Assembly (NCBI GenBank): GCA_030837965.1
Contig: JAUTXP010000066.1
Location: forward strand, 1 to 51,960
Length of the DNA stretch: 51,960 nt
Source of the DNA: Acidimicrobiaceae bacterium
GTDB taxonomy: Bacteria > Actinomycetota > Acidimicrobiia > Acidimicrobiales > JAUTXP01
Reading direction: 5' to 3'
Made by a program: the position numbers and the translations under genes. This document shows, piece by piece, positions 15,251 to 23,446 of the stretch; position 1 is the first letter of the stretch, and each line of letters starts with the position of its first letter. Under the pieces are notes generated by a model, which made no database searches, was not told the origin of the DNA, and saw only the letters and a program-made list of their open reading frames with translations.

Positions 15251-15861
15251 GCCTGGAGGCGCTCCCTTGCTTGCTGGACCTGGCCGGCCCTGATCAATGT
15301 GAGCATGTCCGACTCCAGGGCCTTCTGCCAAGCCAAACCCTCGGTCGAGCGGCCCTGGGCCTTCAACGCCTCCCGCTCGCTGGACAGCAGTTCGAGCAGC
15401 ACCTCGTACTCGGGGCCCAAGTCGGCCTCGATGCGGGCCTTGAGCCACGTGGCCAACGCCGGGCTGTGGCCGCCGGTGGAAACGGACACGGTGAGGGGCC
15501 CGCGCCGCACGACTGATGGCAGGGTGAACGAGCAGGACAGCGGGTCGTCGGCGCTGTTGACCCACACGCCCGCGGCCTCGCCGTCCTCGAACACCGCCGC
15601 GTTCACGGACCGGTCGTCCGTGGCCGCCACCACCAGCCGCCATCCCCCGGCCGCGTCGCCCCGCCGGTATGGGCGCTGCTCGACCGTGACAGGAAGGGCC
15701 CGGACCTCGTCACCCACCTCGGCCGCGATCACGTGGACCACCGCGCCACACGCCAACAGGCCCTCGGCCTTGCGGGCCGCGATGTGGCCGCCGCCCACGA
15801 CCAGGCAGCGTCGGCCGTCGAGGACGAGGTTCACCGGGTACTGGGTCGACTCGACCGGCAT
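15232..15861 (-). CDS. Precorrin-2 dehydrogenase / sirohydrochlorin ferrochelatase family
   Basis: This 209-residue protein is a Met8/CysG-N/SirC-type enzyme that oxidises precorrin-2 to sirohydrochlorin with NAD. The NAD motif is CLVVGGGHIAARKAEGLL (about residues 19-36). VVAATDDRSVNAAV and NSADDPLSCSFTLPSVVRRGPL are family signatures, the latter including the catalytic Asp region. It begins 13 bases after the rex stop and overlaps hemA. Together with the cobA domain it would make the siroheme branch available from the heme operon. Confidence 0.9.
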   Translation of the reverse strand: MPVESTQYPVNLVLDGRRCLVVGGGHIAARKAEGLLACGAVVHVIAAEVGDEVRALPVTVEQRPYRRGDAAGGWRLVVAATDDRSVNAAVFEDGEAAGVWVNSADDPLSCSFTLPSVVRRGPLTVSVSTGGHSPALATWLKARIEADLGPEYEVLLELLSSEREALKAQGRSTEGLAWQKALESDMLTLIRAGQVQQARERLQACLSSS

Positions 15862-15874
15862 GGCGTGGGCCTCG

Positions 15875-16531
15875 TCAGGCTGAGGCCGACTCCGCCTGAC
15901 GCTGCTGGTAGAAGCTCAGGATCTGGAGCTCGATGGACAGGTCGACCTTGCGCAGGGTCACGCCCTCGGGGACGGCCACGACCGCGGGGGCGAAGTTCAA
16001 GATGGACGTGATGCCCGCGGCCACCAGCCGGTCGGCCACCTCTTGGGCCGCGGCGGCCGGGGTGGCGATGATGCCGATGGCCGGGTGCCTTTCGGCCGCG
16101 ATGGCGGGCAGGTCGTCCAGGTGTTGGACGGCGAGTTCGCCGATGCGCTCGCCCACCTTGGCCGGGTCCGCGTCGACCAGGGCCACGACCCGAAAGCCGC
16201 GCACGAGAAAGCCGCGGTAGTTGGCCAGCGCGTGGCCCAGGTTGCCGACTCCGACGATCAGCACGGGCCAGTCCTGTGTGAGCCCCAATTCTCTGCTGAT
16301 CTGGAAGACGAGGTACTCGACGTCGTAGCCCACGCCCCGCGTGCCGTACGAGCCCAGGTAGGACAGGTCCTTGCGCACCTTGGCCGCGTTCACGCCCGCC
16401 AACTCGGCCAGGCGCTCGGACGAGATGGTGGCCTGCTGCTGGTCGCGCACCTCGAACAGGGCCCGCAGATAGACGGGGAGTCGGGCCACGGTGGCCTCGG
16501 GGATGCGGCGCGGTGTGATCGACCCAGCCAT
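15875..16531 (-). CDS. rex: Redox-sensing transcriptional repressor Rex
   Basis: This 218-residue regulator has an N-terminal winged helix (IPEATVARLPVYLRAL, AELAGVNAAKVRKDLSYLGSYGTRGVGY) and a C-terminal NAD(H)-binding Rossmann domain (LIVGVGNLGHALANY). Rex leaves DNA when NADH rises and usually represses respiratory genes. It heads the heme operon, as in streptomycetes. ATG 16531 is supported by a TATGGT hexamer eight bases upstream, which suggests a leaderless transcript. I see only same-orientation CACAA half-sites upstream, not a clean Rex palindrome. Confidence 0.95.
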   Translation of the reverse strand: MAGSITPRRIPEATVARLPVYLRALFEVRDQQQATISSERLAELAGVNAAKVRKDLSYLGSYGTRGVGYDVEYLVFQISRELGLTQDWPVLIVGVGNLGHALANYRGFLVRGFRVVALVDADPAKVGERIGELAVQHLDDLPAIAAERHPAIGIIATPAAAAQEVADRLVAAGITSILNFAPAVVAVPEGVTLRKVDLSIELQILSFYQQRQAESASA

Positions 16532-16539
16532 GACGGGCG

Positions 16540-16545
16540 ACCATA
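16540..16545 (-). promoter_or_regulatory. -10 element of rex (leaderless)
   Basis: TATGGT ends eight bases before the rex ATG, so transcription should start at or next to the start codon. Confidence 0.45.
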
Positions 16546-16583
16546 GCCGCCCCCTTCGCCCCATTCACAATCGCACAACCCAA

Positions 16584-16614
16584 CTTTTCCACAGCAGCAG
16601 GTGCTGTGGAAAAG
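16584..16614. repeat. 31-bp palindrome, copy 1
   Basis: Arms CTTTTCCACAGCA (16584-16596) and its perfect complement (16602-16614) flank the loop GCAGG. It begins one base after the stop codon of the GGDEF-EAL gene (reading the minus strand) and ends 52 bases upstream of the rex start. The sequence is identical to four other copies in the window. Confidence 0.95.
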
Positions 16615-16615
16615 A

Positions 16616-19045
16616 TCAGAGGGGGGACGCGGAGAGGAGGATTTCGTGGGCCGGGCGGGGCGGGCTGAACAAAAAGCCCTGGGCTGCGCCGCACCCGAGC
16701 CGGATCAATTCGTCGCGCTGGGTGGGCTGTTCCACGCCCTCGGCGATGCACGTCAGCCCCAGGGCGCTGGTCAGCCCGAGCACCGCGGTCACGATGGCGT
16801 CGTCCTCGGCCCGCGAGCCCAGCCCGCTCACGAAGGAGCGGTCGATCTTCACCGCGTCGATCGGAAACCGACGCAGGTAGGCCAGCGACGAGTAGCCGGT
16901 GCCGAAGTCGTCGATGGCCAGTCGGACGCCCAGCCGCTTGAGGGCCCGCAGCACCGACAGCGAGAGGTCGGCATCGTCCATCAATGCGCTCTCCGTCAAT
17001 TCCAGGCAGAGCGCATCGGCGGGCAGGCCCGACTCCTCGAGCGCGGCCGCCACCCGCGCAATCAGCCCGGCCTCGCCCAACTGACGCACCGAGAGGTTGA
17101 CGGCCACCACGAAGGGGTGGCCCGGGTGCTCGTCACGCCATTGGCGCCCGTAGTGGCACGCCTCTTGCAGCACCCAGCCGCCCACCCGGTCGATGAGCCC
17201 GCTGCGCTCGGCTTGAGGGATGAACTCGCCGGGCGCCAGCAGGCCGCGTTCGGGGTGCTGCCAGCGCACGAGGGCCTCGAAGCCGATGAGGTTGCCGGTG
17301 GCCAGCTCGATCTCGGGCTGGAGCCACACGCGCAACTCGCCTGACTCCAAGGCCCGCTCCAACTCGCTGTCCAGATCCCTGCGGGCCCTGGCCTCGCGCC
17401 GGCGGGACTCGTTGAACACCTCGAAGCGGGCCCGGCCCCGCTGCTTGGCCGTGTAGAGGGCGGCATCTGCGTCCCGAAGAAGGGCCTCGGGGTGGTCGTC
17501 CTCCCCATGGGTCATGGCGATGCCGATGCTGGCCGTGATCCTGATCTCGGCCCGGCCCACGAGCAAGGGCTCGGCCAGGGCGACGTTGATGCGCTCGCAC
17601 AGCCCAATGGCCTCCAACTCGCCGATCAGCCCCTCGCACACCACCACGTACTCGTCGCCCCCGACTCTGGCGACCATGTCCATGGGCCTGACCACGTCCC
17701 GGATGCGCGTGGTCACCATGGGCAGGACCTGGTCGCCGCCCTCATGGCCCAACCGCTCATTGACCTCTTTGAAGCGGTCGAGGTCGATGACCAGCACGGC
17801 CACTTTGTCACCCTTGGCGCCCGCCCGGCCCAACACGGGGCCGAGCTGCTGCACCACCTCGGCCCGGGACACGATGCCCGCTTGACGGTCGGCGTCGGCC
17901 GCCCCCGCCAGCAAGGCGGCCGACCACTCGTGGGCCGCGGCCTGGCGCTCGTAGGCCAAGGCGACGAGCGACGAGGCCACGTCGAGCACCTGCTGCTCGG
18001 CCGGCGTGGTCGGGCGGCCCTGCGGCCGGGAGACGGACAGCGCCTCGGGCCCGGCCCGGTCGGCGTCGATGACCAACGTGCATCCGGGCGCGTGCTCCTC
18101 GACCATCTTGCCGATGCCGCGCAGCACCTCGCCCAGCGGGGCCCGGCGGGCGATGGCGGTGAGCACGCCCGCCTCTGCGGCCAGTACGTCGGCGTATCGG
18201 CGGCGCTCAGTGACGTCCCGGAGATAGACGACGACGCCGCCGACCTGAGGCGAGTCGAAGCAGTTGGTGAAGACGGCCTCCATGGTCCGCCAGGAGCCGT
18301 CGCCATGGGCCATGCGGAACTCGACCGGGCCGGTGATGCCGGGCCGGGCCATGGCCACCGTGACCGAGCCCGCCACCAACGGCATGTCGTCCTCGTGCAA
18401 CAGGCTGGGGACGTCGACGGGGCGGATGTCGCCTTGACCAAGCAGGCCCAGCAGCCGGTCCAGGCCCGGGCTGCGCCAGATCACGTCGCCGTCGGCGTCG
18501 AGCACGACCACGGTGTCCGACGCATCGCGCATCAGCCACTCGAAATGGCGGACGGCGGGCTCGGACTGCACGTATTGACGACGGGCAGTGAGCTCGGCCA
18601 TGACGAGGCCGGCCACTGCCTCCAAGATGGCGACCTGGCTCGAGGTGAACTGGCGAGGCCGGTGGTCGGCTCCGAACACGGCCCCGATCACCTCGCCCGA
18701 CGGGGTGCGCAGCGGGGCCGCGGCCCAGGCGCCGACTCGCAACGGGTGATGGCTGAAGGCCGGCTGGACCACGGCATGGCCGATCACGATGGCGCGGTCA
18801 GAGTCGAGCAGCGTCGGCATCAAGGCCCAGGACCGTGGCAAGTACCGACGGTCGATTCCGACAGCCGCCTCCAACCGCAGCCTGCAGTTGTCCACCAAGG
18901 CCACCGCGGCCATGGGCACATCCAGGAAATGGGCCAGGGCCCGCACCGCGCCGGCGAACCCCGCGTGATGGGCAGGGTTCGGCGGGCGGTAGTCAGCCGC
19001 CGCAGTCAACCGCCGTCGCTCAGCCTCCGGAACGACTCCTGCCAT
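16616..19045 (-). CDS. GAF-PAS-GGDEF-EAL cyclic-di-GMP enzyme
   Basis: This 809-residue soluble protein has a GAF domain (about 25-155), a PAS domain (about 165-285), a linker, a GGDEF domain (about 410-540) and an EAL domain (about 555-805). The cyclase motif is GGDEY (462-466) with the metal Asp in DLDRF. The phosphodiesterase domain keeps EALVRW (from 590), NLSVRQ, ELTESALM, DDFGTGYSS, KIDRSFV and EGVE, so both activities look intact. It would set local cyclic-di-GMP in response to a signal sensed by GAF/PAS; no heme or flavin ligand is obvious. ATG 19045 follows an AGGGGAG. A palindrome lies immediately after the stop. Confidence 0.93.
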   Translation of the reverse strand: MAGVVPEAERRRLTAAADYRPPNPAHHAGFAGAVRALAHFLDVPMAAVALVDNCRLRLEAAVGIDRRYLPRSWALMPTLLDSDRAIVIGHAVVQPAFSHHPLRVGAWAAAPLRTPSGEVIGAVFGADHRPRQFTSSQVAILEAVAGLVMAELTARRQYVQSEPAVRHFEWLMRDASDTVVVLDADGDVIWRSPGLDRLLGLLGQGDIRPVDVPSLLHEDDMPLVAGSVTVAMARPGITGPVEFRMAHGDGSWRTMEAVFTNCFDSPQVGGVVVYLRDVTERRRYADVLAAEAGVLTAIARRAPLGEVLRGIGKMVEEHAPGCTLVIDADRAGPEALSVSRPQGRPTTPAEQQVLDVASSLVALAYERQAAAHEWSAALLAGAADADRQAGIVSRAEVVQQLGPVLGRAGAKGDKVAVLVIDLDRFKEVNERLGHEGGDQVLPMVTTRIRDVVRPMDMVARVGGDEYVVVCEGLIGELEAIGLCERINVALAEPLLVGRAEIRITASIGIAMTHGEDDHPEALLRDADAALYTAKQRGRARFEVFNESRRREARARRDLDSELERALESGELRVWLQPEIELATGNLIGFEALVRWQHPERGLLAPGEFIPQAERSGLIDRVGGWVLQEACHYGRQWRDEHPGHPFVVAVNLSVRQLGEAGLIARVAAALEESGLPADALCLELTESALMDDADLSLSVLRALKRLGVRLAIDDFGTGYSSLAYLRRFPIDAVKIDRSFVSGLGSRAEDDAIVTAVLGLTSALGLTCIAEGVEQPTQRDELIRLGCGAAQGFLFSPPRPAHEILLSASPL

Positions 19046-19184
19046 CGGACTCCCCTGCTACAGACCCCCCGAATCAGACGAATGGTGCCACATCTGTCAG
19101 CGTGCGCAAAGCGGGTAGTGGTCCTATGCGCACGCACAGCGCGAACCAAACCCCCTTTTTGGGGGTATTCAGCCGCCCCCCGCG

Positions 19185-19215
19185 CTTTTCCACAGCAGCA
19201 GGTGCTGTGGAAAAG
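19185..19215. repeat. 31-bp palindrome, copy 2 (over a promoter)
   Basis: Identical to copy 1 (arms 19185-19197 and 19203-19215, loop GCAGG). Unlike the others it lies between divergent genes, not behind a stop codon. Its right end is 31 bases before the GTG at 19247, so it covers the -35 region of the likely leaderless promoter of that gene. Confidence 0.95.
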
Positions 19216-19233
19216 TTCGGGAGGGGGTGGGGT

Positions 19234-19239
19234 TAGCCT
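19234..19239 (+). promoter_or_regulatory. -10 element of the 7-TM protein gene (leaderless)
   Basis: TAGCCT ends seven bases before GTG 19247. Palindrome copy 2 lies directly upstream. Confidence 0.4.
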
Positions 19240-19246
19240 CGGGCTG

Positions 19247-19981
19247 GTGTTGTCGCTGCACCGGGCCTTGGCCGCCACCGCTGCGCTGGTCGGACTGGCC
19301 TTCGCCCTGTGCACGTTCGAGCGCTGGCTGGCCCGTCGGAGGCGCCACGAACTGGCGTGGAGCGCGGCCCTGCTCATGTTCAGCCTGGCCGCCGCGGCCC
19401 TGGGCGCAGGCGTGGGCACGGGCTGGAGCGGGCCGCTGTTTCGCGTCTACTTCTTCTTCGGGGCCATGGCCAACGTGCCGGTTCTGGCCCTGGGGACCGT
19501 CTATCTGTTGGCCGGACCTCGACGGGGGGACCGGTGGGCCGCGGCCGTCGCGATGGCCGTGGCCTTCGCCGGGGGCGTGGCCGCGGTGGCCCCGCTGCGC
19601 CACGCCGTGCCCCGCCACCAGCTCATCCCCCAGGGGTCCGACGTGTTCGGCCCGCTCCCGCGCGTGCTGGCCGCGGTCGGGTCGGCAGGCGGGGCCGCGG
19701 TCGTGTTCGGCGGCGCGGCATGGAGCGCGTGGCGCTTGCGACGGGGCCGCATGGTCACGGCCAACATCCTCATTGCCGGGGGCACCGCGGTCCTGTCGGC
19801 CAGCGGGGTGCTGAACTCGGTGGCCGACGCCATGACCGGCTTCGCCATCACCCTCGTCGTCGGGATCAGCGTGCTGTTCGCCGGGTTCCTGGTGGCGACG
19901 ACGCCGCCCGCTACGCCGAGCGCAACTGACGGCGAAGCAGCTTCCCCGCCAATCCGTGAGGCACCTCCGGCACGAAGCTGA
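19247..19981 (+). CDS. Seven-helix membrane protein of unknown function
   Basis: This 244-residue protein is nearly all membrane helices, about seven, separated by short loops with Arg-rich cytoplasmic turns (for example RRRRHELAW and RLRRGRM). The tail is Pro/Ala-rich. I recognise no catalytic or transport motif. The start is GTG 19247, seven bases after a TAGCCT hexamer; reading upstream would translate the palindrome. Its last 71 bases overlap the 3' end of the opposite acyl-CoA ligase gene. Confidence 0.7.
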   Translation: MLSLHRALAATAALVGLAFALCTFERWLARRRRHELAWSAALLMFSLAAAALGAGVGTGWSGPLFRVYFFFGAMANVPVLALGTVYLLAGPRRGDRWAAAVAMAVAFAGGVAAVAPLRHAVPRHQLIPQGSDVFGPLPRVLAAVGSAGGAAVVFGGAAWSAWRLRRGRMVTANILIAGGTAVLSASGVLNSVADAMTGFAITLVVGISVLFAGFLVATTPPATPSATDGEAASPPIREAPPARS

Positions 19982-21383
19982 CTTCGGTGGGCGCCTTGTA
20001 ACGGGCCAGACAGGACGCGGCGAACTCGGTCACGTCGGCCTCGGTCAGCCCGTCGGCTCCCGGCCCTCGCACCACGAACGCCTTGACCGCCTCGCCCGTG
20101 GCCGCCGCAGGCACCCCGACCACGGCCACCTCGGCGATGCCGGGATGGGCCAGCAGGGCCTCCTCCACTTCCACCGGGTACACGTTGAACCCGCTCACGA
20201 TGATGAGGTCCTTGGCCCGGTCCACGATCCAGAGGTGGCCGCTCTCGTCGGCCACCGCAATGTCGCCCGTCTTCAGCCACCCGTCCGGCGTCAGCACCGC
20301 CGCTGTCGCCTCCTCGTCCTGCCAGTAGCCGCTGAACACGTTGGCTCCCCGGACCCAGATCTCGCCGTCGTCACCCACCAGCGCGTCCTCGCCCTCGGTG
20401 TCGATGAGCCTGACCTCGACGCCCGGCAGCGGCACGCCGATCGACCCCGCCTTGGGCTCGTCTTCGATCAGCGACGACGTGACCACGGGCGACGCCTCGG
20501 TCAGCCCGTAGCCCTGATGGATGGGGACGCCGAAGCGGGTCGTGAAGGCATGGGCCACCTCGTCGGGCAGCGGCGCCGCGCCCGACGTGAGCAGGCGGAC
20601 GTGGGCGAAGGCGTCGGCCTCGGCACCGGGCAGGTTGGCCCAGGCCCGGTACATGGGCGGGGCCCCCGCGACCAGGGTCACGCCGTGGTCCCGCACCATG
20701 GCAAGGGTCCTGGTCGGCTCGAAGCGCTCGTCCAGCGCCACCGACCCGCCCACCAGCAGCATCAGCCCGAGCACCACGTTCAGTCCGAAGATGTGGAACA
20801 GCGGGAGCACTCCCAGGCTCACATCGCTGCTTTGCACCTCCCGGCCCGGATGGCGTTGGACCTGCTCGAGGTTGGCCCGCAGGTTGCCATGGGTGAGCAT
20901 GGCCGCCTTAGGGGACCCGGCCGTGCCCGCGGTGAAGATGAGGACGGCCAGGTCGTCGTCGGCCCTGTCGACCATGGGCACCTCGCCGCCCCGCCCGCCC
21001 CGCCCGCTCAGGTCGTCCAGCACGACGAGCCCGGGGCGCTGGGCGGCCAAGCCCGCCACCGCCTCGCGCCCAGTCCGGCCCACCACCAGCACCGTGGCGC
21101 CAACGGCGTCGACCTCGCGCTCCAGCTCGGCCGCCGGGCTGCCCGGGTTCAAGGGCACCGCCACCGCGCCCAGGCCGAGCGCGGCCAGATAGGCGATCAC
21201 GAAGGCGGGGTCGTTCTCGCTGACCAGCGCCACCCGGCCGCCAGGGCCGATGCCGTGCTCGGCGAGCGCAGCCCGGGCGCCTGCCACCTGGGTCCTCAGG
21301 TCCCCGTAAGTGAGCACACCCGCCGCCGTGCGCAGGGCCGGGGCCTCGGCGGGGTGGGGCTCGATGACGGCGGCGAGGTTCAC
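19911..21383 (-). CDS. Acyl-CoA synthetase / AMP-dependent ligase
   Basis: This 490-residue enzyme of the ANL superfamily activates a carboxylic acid with ATP and CoA. Motifs in order: the phosphate loop FTAGTAGSPKAAMLTH (about residue 148; usual form TSGTTGxPK), GYGLTEASPV, GWLKTGDIA, KDLIIVSGFNVYPVEVEE, and the C-terminal catalytic lysine in LAGKLLRRQL. Length suits a medium/long-chain fatty acid or aryl acid ligase; the substrate cannot be fixed. It starts at GTG 21383 and diverges from the CAP-domain gene. Confidence 0.88.
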   Translation of the reverse strand: MNLAAVIEPHPAEAPALRTAAGVLTYGDLRTQVAGARAALAEHGIGPGGRVALVSENDPAFVIAYLAALGLGAVAVPLNPGSPAAELEREVDAVGATVLVVGRTGREAVAGLAAQRPGLVVLDDLSGRGGRGGEVPMVDRADDDLAVLIFTAGTAGSPKAAMLTHGNLRANLEQVQRHPGREVQSSDVSLGVLPLFHIFGLNVVLGLMLLVGGSVALDERFEPTRTLAMVRDHGVTLVAGAPPMYRAWANLPGAEADAFAHVRLLTSGAAPLPDEVAHAFTTRFGVPIHQGYGLTEASPVVTSSLIEDEPKAGSIGVPLPGVEVRLIDTEGEDALVGDDGEIWVRGANVFSGYWQDEEATAAVLTPDGWLKTGDIAVADESGHLWIVDRAKDLIIVSGFNVYPVEVEEALLAHPGIAEVAVVGVPAAATGEAVKAFVVRGPGADGLTEADVTEFAASCLARYKAPTEVSFVPEVPHGLAGKLLRRQLRSA

Positions 21384-21501
21384 GTCAGCAATTCCAGCAC
21401 GGCGGGCGGTCGACGCGCCTGTCCAGGCGTGGCCCGCCGCGGCCGGGGTTAACCGAAACTTGGATCAAGCGCGGGGGCCGGTCCGACGATGACTAGTGCG
21501 C

Positions 21502-22185
21502 ATGCGCCGACTTCTCATCGTCATTTCCATTGCAATGACCAGTCTCGTCGCCTCAATCCTGACCGCGGCCCAGGCGTCGGCGGGTGACACCAGTTCGATG
21601 GAATCGGACTTCGTGGCCCATGTGAACGCCGTCCGGGCGGGCAAGGGCCTGGCCCCCTTGACCATTGATGGCGAATTGACCGGCATTGCCCGGCGCTGGG
21701 CCTCGCAGATGGCGTCCGCGGGCCAGATCTCGCACAACCCGAGCTTCCCGAACCAGGTGCACGCGGACTGGTCCAAGTTGGGGGAGAACGTCGGGACCGG
21801 GCCCGACGTGCAGTCCATCCACGACGCCTTCGTGCGCAGCGCCCACCACTACGCCAACATCGTCGACCCCGCCTTCACCCGGATCGGCGTGGGCGTGGTC
21901 ATCGGCGCCAACGGGGCCATCTTCACCGCCCACCAGTTCGAGCGGCTGGCGTCAGACGACGCCGCCGCACCCCGGGCCGCCGCCCCCGCCCCCACGGCGG
22001 CCCGGGCTCCTCGCCCCGCTGCCGTCCGTGCCCCGGCCCGTGCCGCTGCGCCCAAGCCCGCGGCCGCTCCCGCCCCGCCTGCACCCGTTGCTCATGCGCT
22101 CGCGGCGGCCCGGCCTGCGCCTGCCCCGGTCATGCCCGAGCGGGTCGCCCTGGCCCTCGAGCAACTGCAGGGCCGCGGCCTGTAA
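21502..22185 (+). CDS. Secreted CAP/SCP-domain protein
   Basis: This 227-residue protein has a signal peptide (cleavage near ASA/GD) and a CAP domain (about residues 30-150) with FVAHVNAVRAGKGLAPL, WASQMASAGQISHN, LGENVGTG and GVGVVIGANGAIFTAHQF. The last 80 residues are an Ala/Pro/Arg low-complexity tail, perhaps wall-associated. Bacterial CAP proteins are often linked to the cell envelope; no enzymatic activity is assumed. An in-frame GTG two codons upstream (21496) is an alternative start. No good Shine-Dalgarno sequence is visible. Confidence 0.85.
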   Translation: MRRLLIVISIAMTSLVASILTAAQASAGDTSSMESDFVAHVNAVRAGKGLAPLTIDGELTGIARRWASQMASAGQISHNPSFPNQVHADWSKLGENVGTGPDVQSIHDAFVRSAHHYANIVDPAFTRIGVGVVIGANGAIFTAHQFERLASDDAAAPRAAAPAPTAARAPRPAAVRAPARAAAPKPAAAPAPPAPVAHALAAARPAPAPVMPERVALALEQLQGRGL

Positions 22186-22211
22186 GTACGGGGCCGGTCG
22201 ACTGGCGCGGG

Positions 22212-22301
22212 TCAGCGGGTCATTACGAGGAACTGGATCAGCCCGGCGGCCAGGATGGCCAGCAACAGGATGGCCAGCGCGATGGTGGTCCCAGGCCGCA
22301 T
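22212..22301 (-). CDS. Possible 29-residue single-helix membrane peptide
   Basis: The frame reads MRPGTTIALAILLLAILAAG and then nine more residues ending VMTR, a plausible single transmembrane helix with a positive end. It starts 11 bases after the SAM hydrolase stop on the same strand. There is no clear ribosome site, and so short a frame could be chance, but the hydrophobic pattern is coherent. Confidence 0.4.
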   Translation of the reverse strand: MRPGTTIALAILLLAILAAGLIQFLVMTR

Positions 22302-22312
22302 CGACGGCGAGG

Positions 22313-23125
22313 CTATTGGTCCGGCGGGGCGTCCAACGAAACCGCGTCGCCCGGCCGCAGGCGCAGCTCGTCGGCCGCAGACCGCCGCTCCATGGCCACC
22401 GACACGAGTCCATAGGAGTCGACGACGAGGCCGATCTCGCCCGTGCGCAGGTCGGCATAGGTGAAGGCCCGACGGGCCGTGCGCACCTGCTCGCCCCATC
22501 GCAGGCGGACCCGGTCGCCGTACTGGGTGATCTCGTCGGGGTCGACGTTGAGCTGGGCGTTGCCGTAGCGGTCGACCCACAGCACCTCCGCGACCAACGC
22601 CCCTTCCTCCTCCCGCGCCAGCGGGACCATGCCCGGCGTGAGCGTGATGGGGTCGACCAGGTCGCCCAACTCGGCCAGGTCGACACCCGCGGCCAGGTGG
22701 GCGGCGGCCGGGGCGAACACGTCCCTCCCGGCGAACGTGGGGCCAGGCGAGGCGATGTGGAAGTCGGCGTTGGTCAGCGAGACGGCCCGCTTGGCCCCGC
22801 CCACCATGGCCATGGCCGCGGCCAACAGGCCGTTGTCCGGCCCCACGAAGGTCAGCCCGTTCTCCTCGGACTCCACGGCCACGGCCCGTCGATCAGTGCC
22901 CACGCCCGGGTCGACGACAGCCAGGACAGGGCCGGGGGCCAGGTACTGGGCGGCTCGGGCCAGGGTGAGCGAGCCTGCCCGCACGTCGTGGGCCGGGACT
23001 TCGTGGGCGATGTCGACCACGGCCGCGTGCGGGGCGATGTGGCGGATGACCGACTTGACCACCCCGACGAACTCGTCGGTCAGCCCGTAGTCGGACAGGA
23101 ACGAGATGGTCTCCGAGCGCGCCAC
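22313..23125 (-). CDS. SAM hydrolase / SAM hydroxide adenosyltransferase (DUF62)
   Basis: This 270-residue enzyme of the fluorinase/chlorinase superfamily cleaves S-adenosylmethionine with water to adenosine and methionine. Family motifs: FLSDYGLTDEFVGVVKSVI at the start, DPGVGTDRRAVAV, FVGPDNGLL, and the hydrolase-type segment GRDVFAPAAAHLA with the Arg-Asp-His set used to activate water. GTG 23125 lies six bases after a TAGCGT hexamer. It follows the HTH gene and may share control with it. Confidence 0.9.
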   Translation of the reverse strand: MARSETISFLSDYGLTDEFVGVVKSVIRHIAPHAAVVDIAHEVPAHDVRAGSLTLARAAQYLAPGPVLAVVDPGVGTDRRAVAVESEENGLTFVGPDNGLLAAAMAMVGGAKRAVSLTNADFHIASPGPTFAGRDVFAPAAAHLAAGVDLAELGDLVDPITLTPGMVPLAREEEGALVAEVLWVDRYGNAQLNVDPDEITQYGDRVRLRWGEQVRTARRAFTYADLRTGEIGLVVDSYGLVSVAMERRSAADELRLRPGDAVSLDAPPDQ

Positions 23126-23131
23126 GGCCGG

Positions 23132-23137
23132 ACGCTA
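23132..23137 (-). promoter_or_regulatory. -10 element of the SAM hydrolase gene (leaderless)
   Basis: TAGCGT ends six bases before GTG 23125. Confidence 0.4.
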
Positions 23138-23169
23138 CCGCGCCCCCTGGTCCAGCCCAGTCCTGCGGT

Positions 23170-23373
23170 TCAGCCTGCTTCGGTGTAGCGGTCCGCCAGG
23201 TACTTGTCGACGTCGTCCTCCCGGAGCCGGTAGGACTTCCCGACCCGCACCGCGGCCAGTTCGCCCGCGTTGATGAGCCGGTAGACCGTCATGTTCGACA
23301 CCCTGAGCAGCGCCGCCACCTCGGCCACCGTAAGGAACCGGGCTTTCGCGTGCTGTTGCGACAGTGGAATCAC
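23170..23373 (-). CDS. Small excisionase-like HTH protein
   Basis: This 67-residue protein has a MerR/excisionase-type winged helix: FLTVAEVAALLRVSNMTVYR, then RLINAGELAAVRVGKSYRLR. It resembles the small DNA-binding protein next to proC in mycobacteria, and it lies 73 bases from the proC stop here too. It is chromosomal rather than phage-derived by context. GTG 23373 follows a GGAGAGGGG tract. Target genes are unknown. Confidence 0.88.
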   Translation of the reverse strand: MIPLSQQHAKARFLTVAEVAALLRVSNMTVYRLINAGELAAVRVGKSYRLREDDVDKYLADRYTEAG

Positions 23374-23446
23374 CCCTCTCCGCCTGGGGGGACTGTAAAC
23401 GAATGTGGACGCTGAGTGAAGAGTGAAGATGCGGGTCGGAGCCTGC

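Noticed and set aside
16561-16580. Rex operator upstream of rex
   Set aside because: The TTCACAA and CACAA half-sites face the same way and do not form the expected inverted repeat.
17492-19246. Long plus-strand frame opposite the GGDEF-EAL gene, continuous with the 7-TM gene
   Set aside because: Low-complexity antisense reading that also translates the palindrome; the membrane protein proper starts near 19247.
23170-23373. Excisionase-like HTH as a sign of a prophage or integrative element
   Set aside because: No integrase, attachment repeat or phage gene is near, and the same small HTH gene sits by proC in other actinobacteria.
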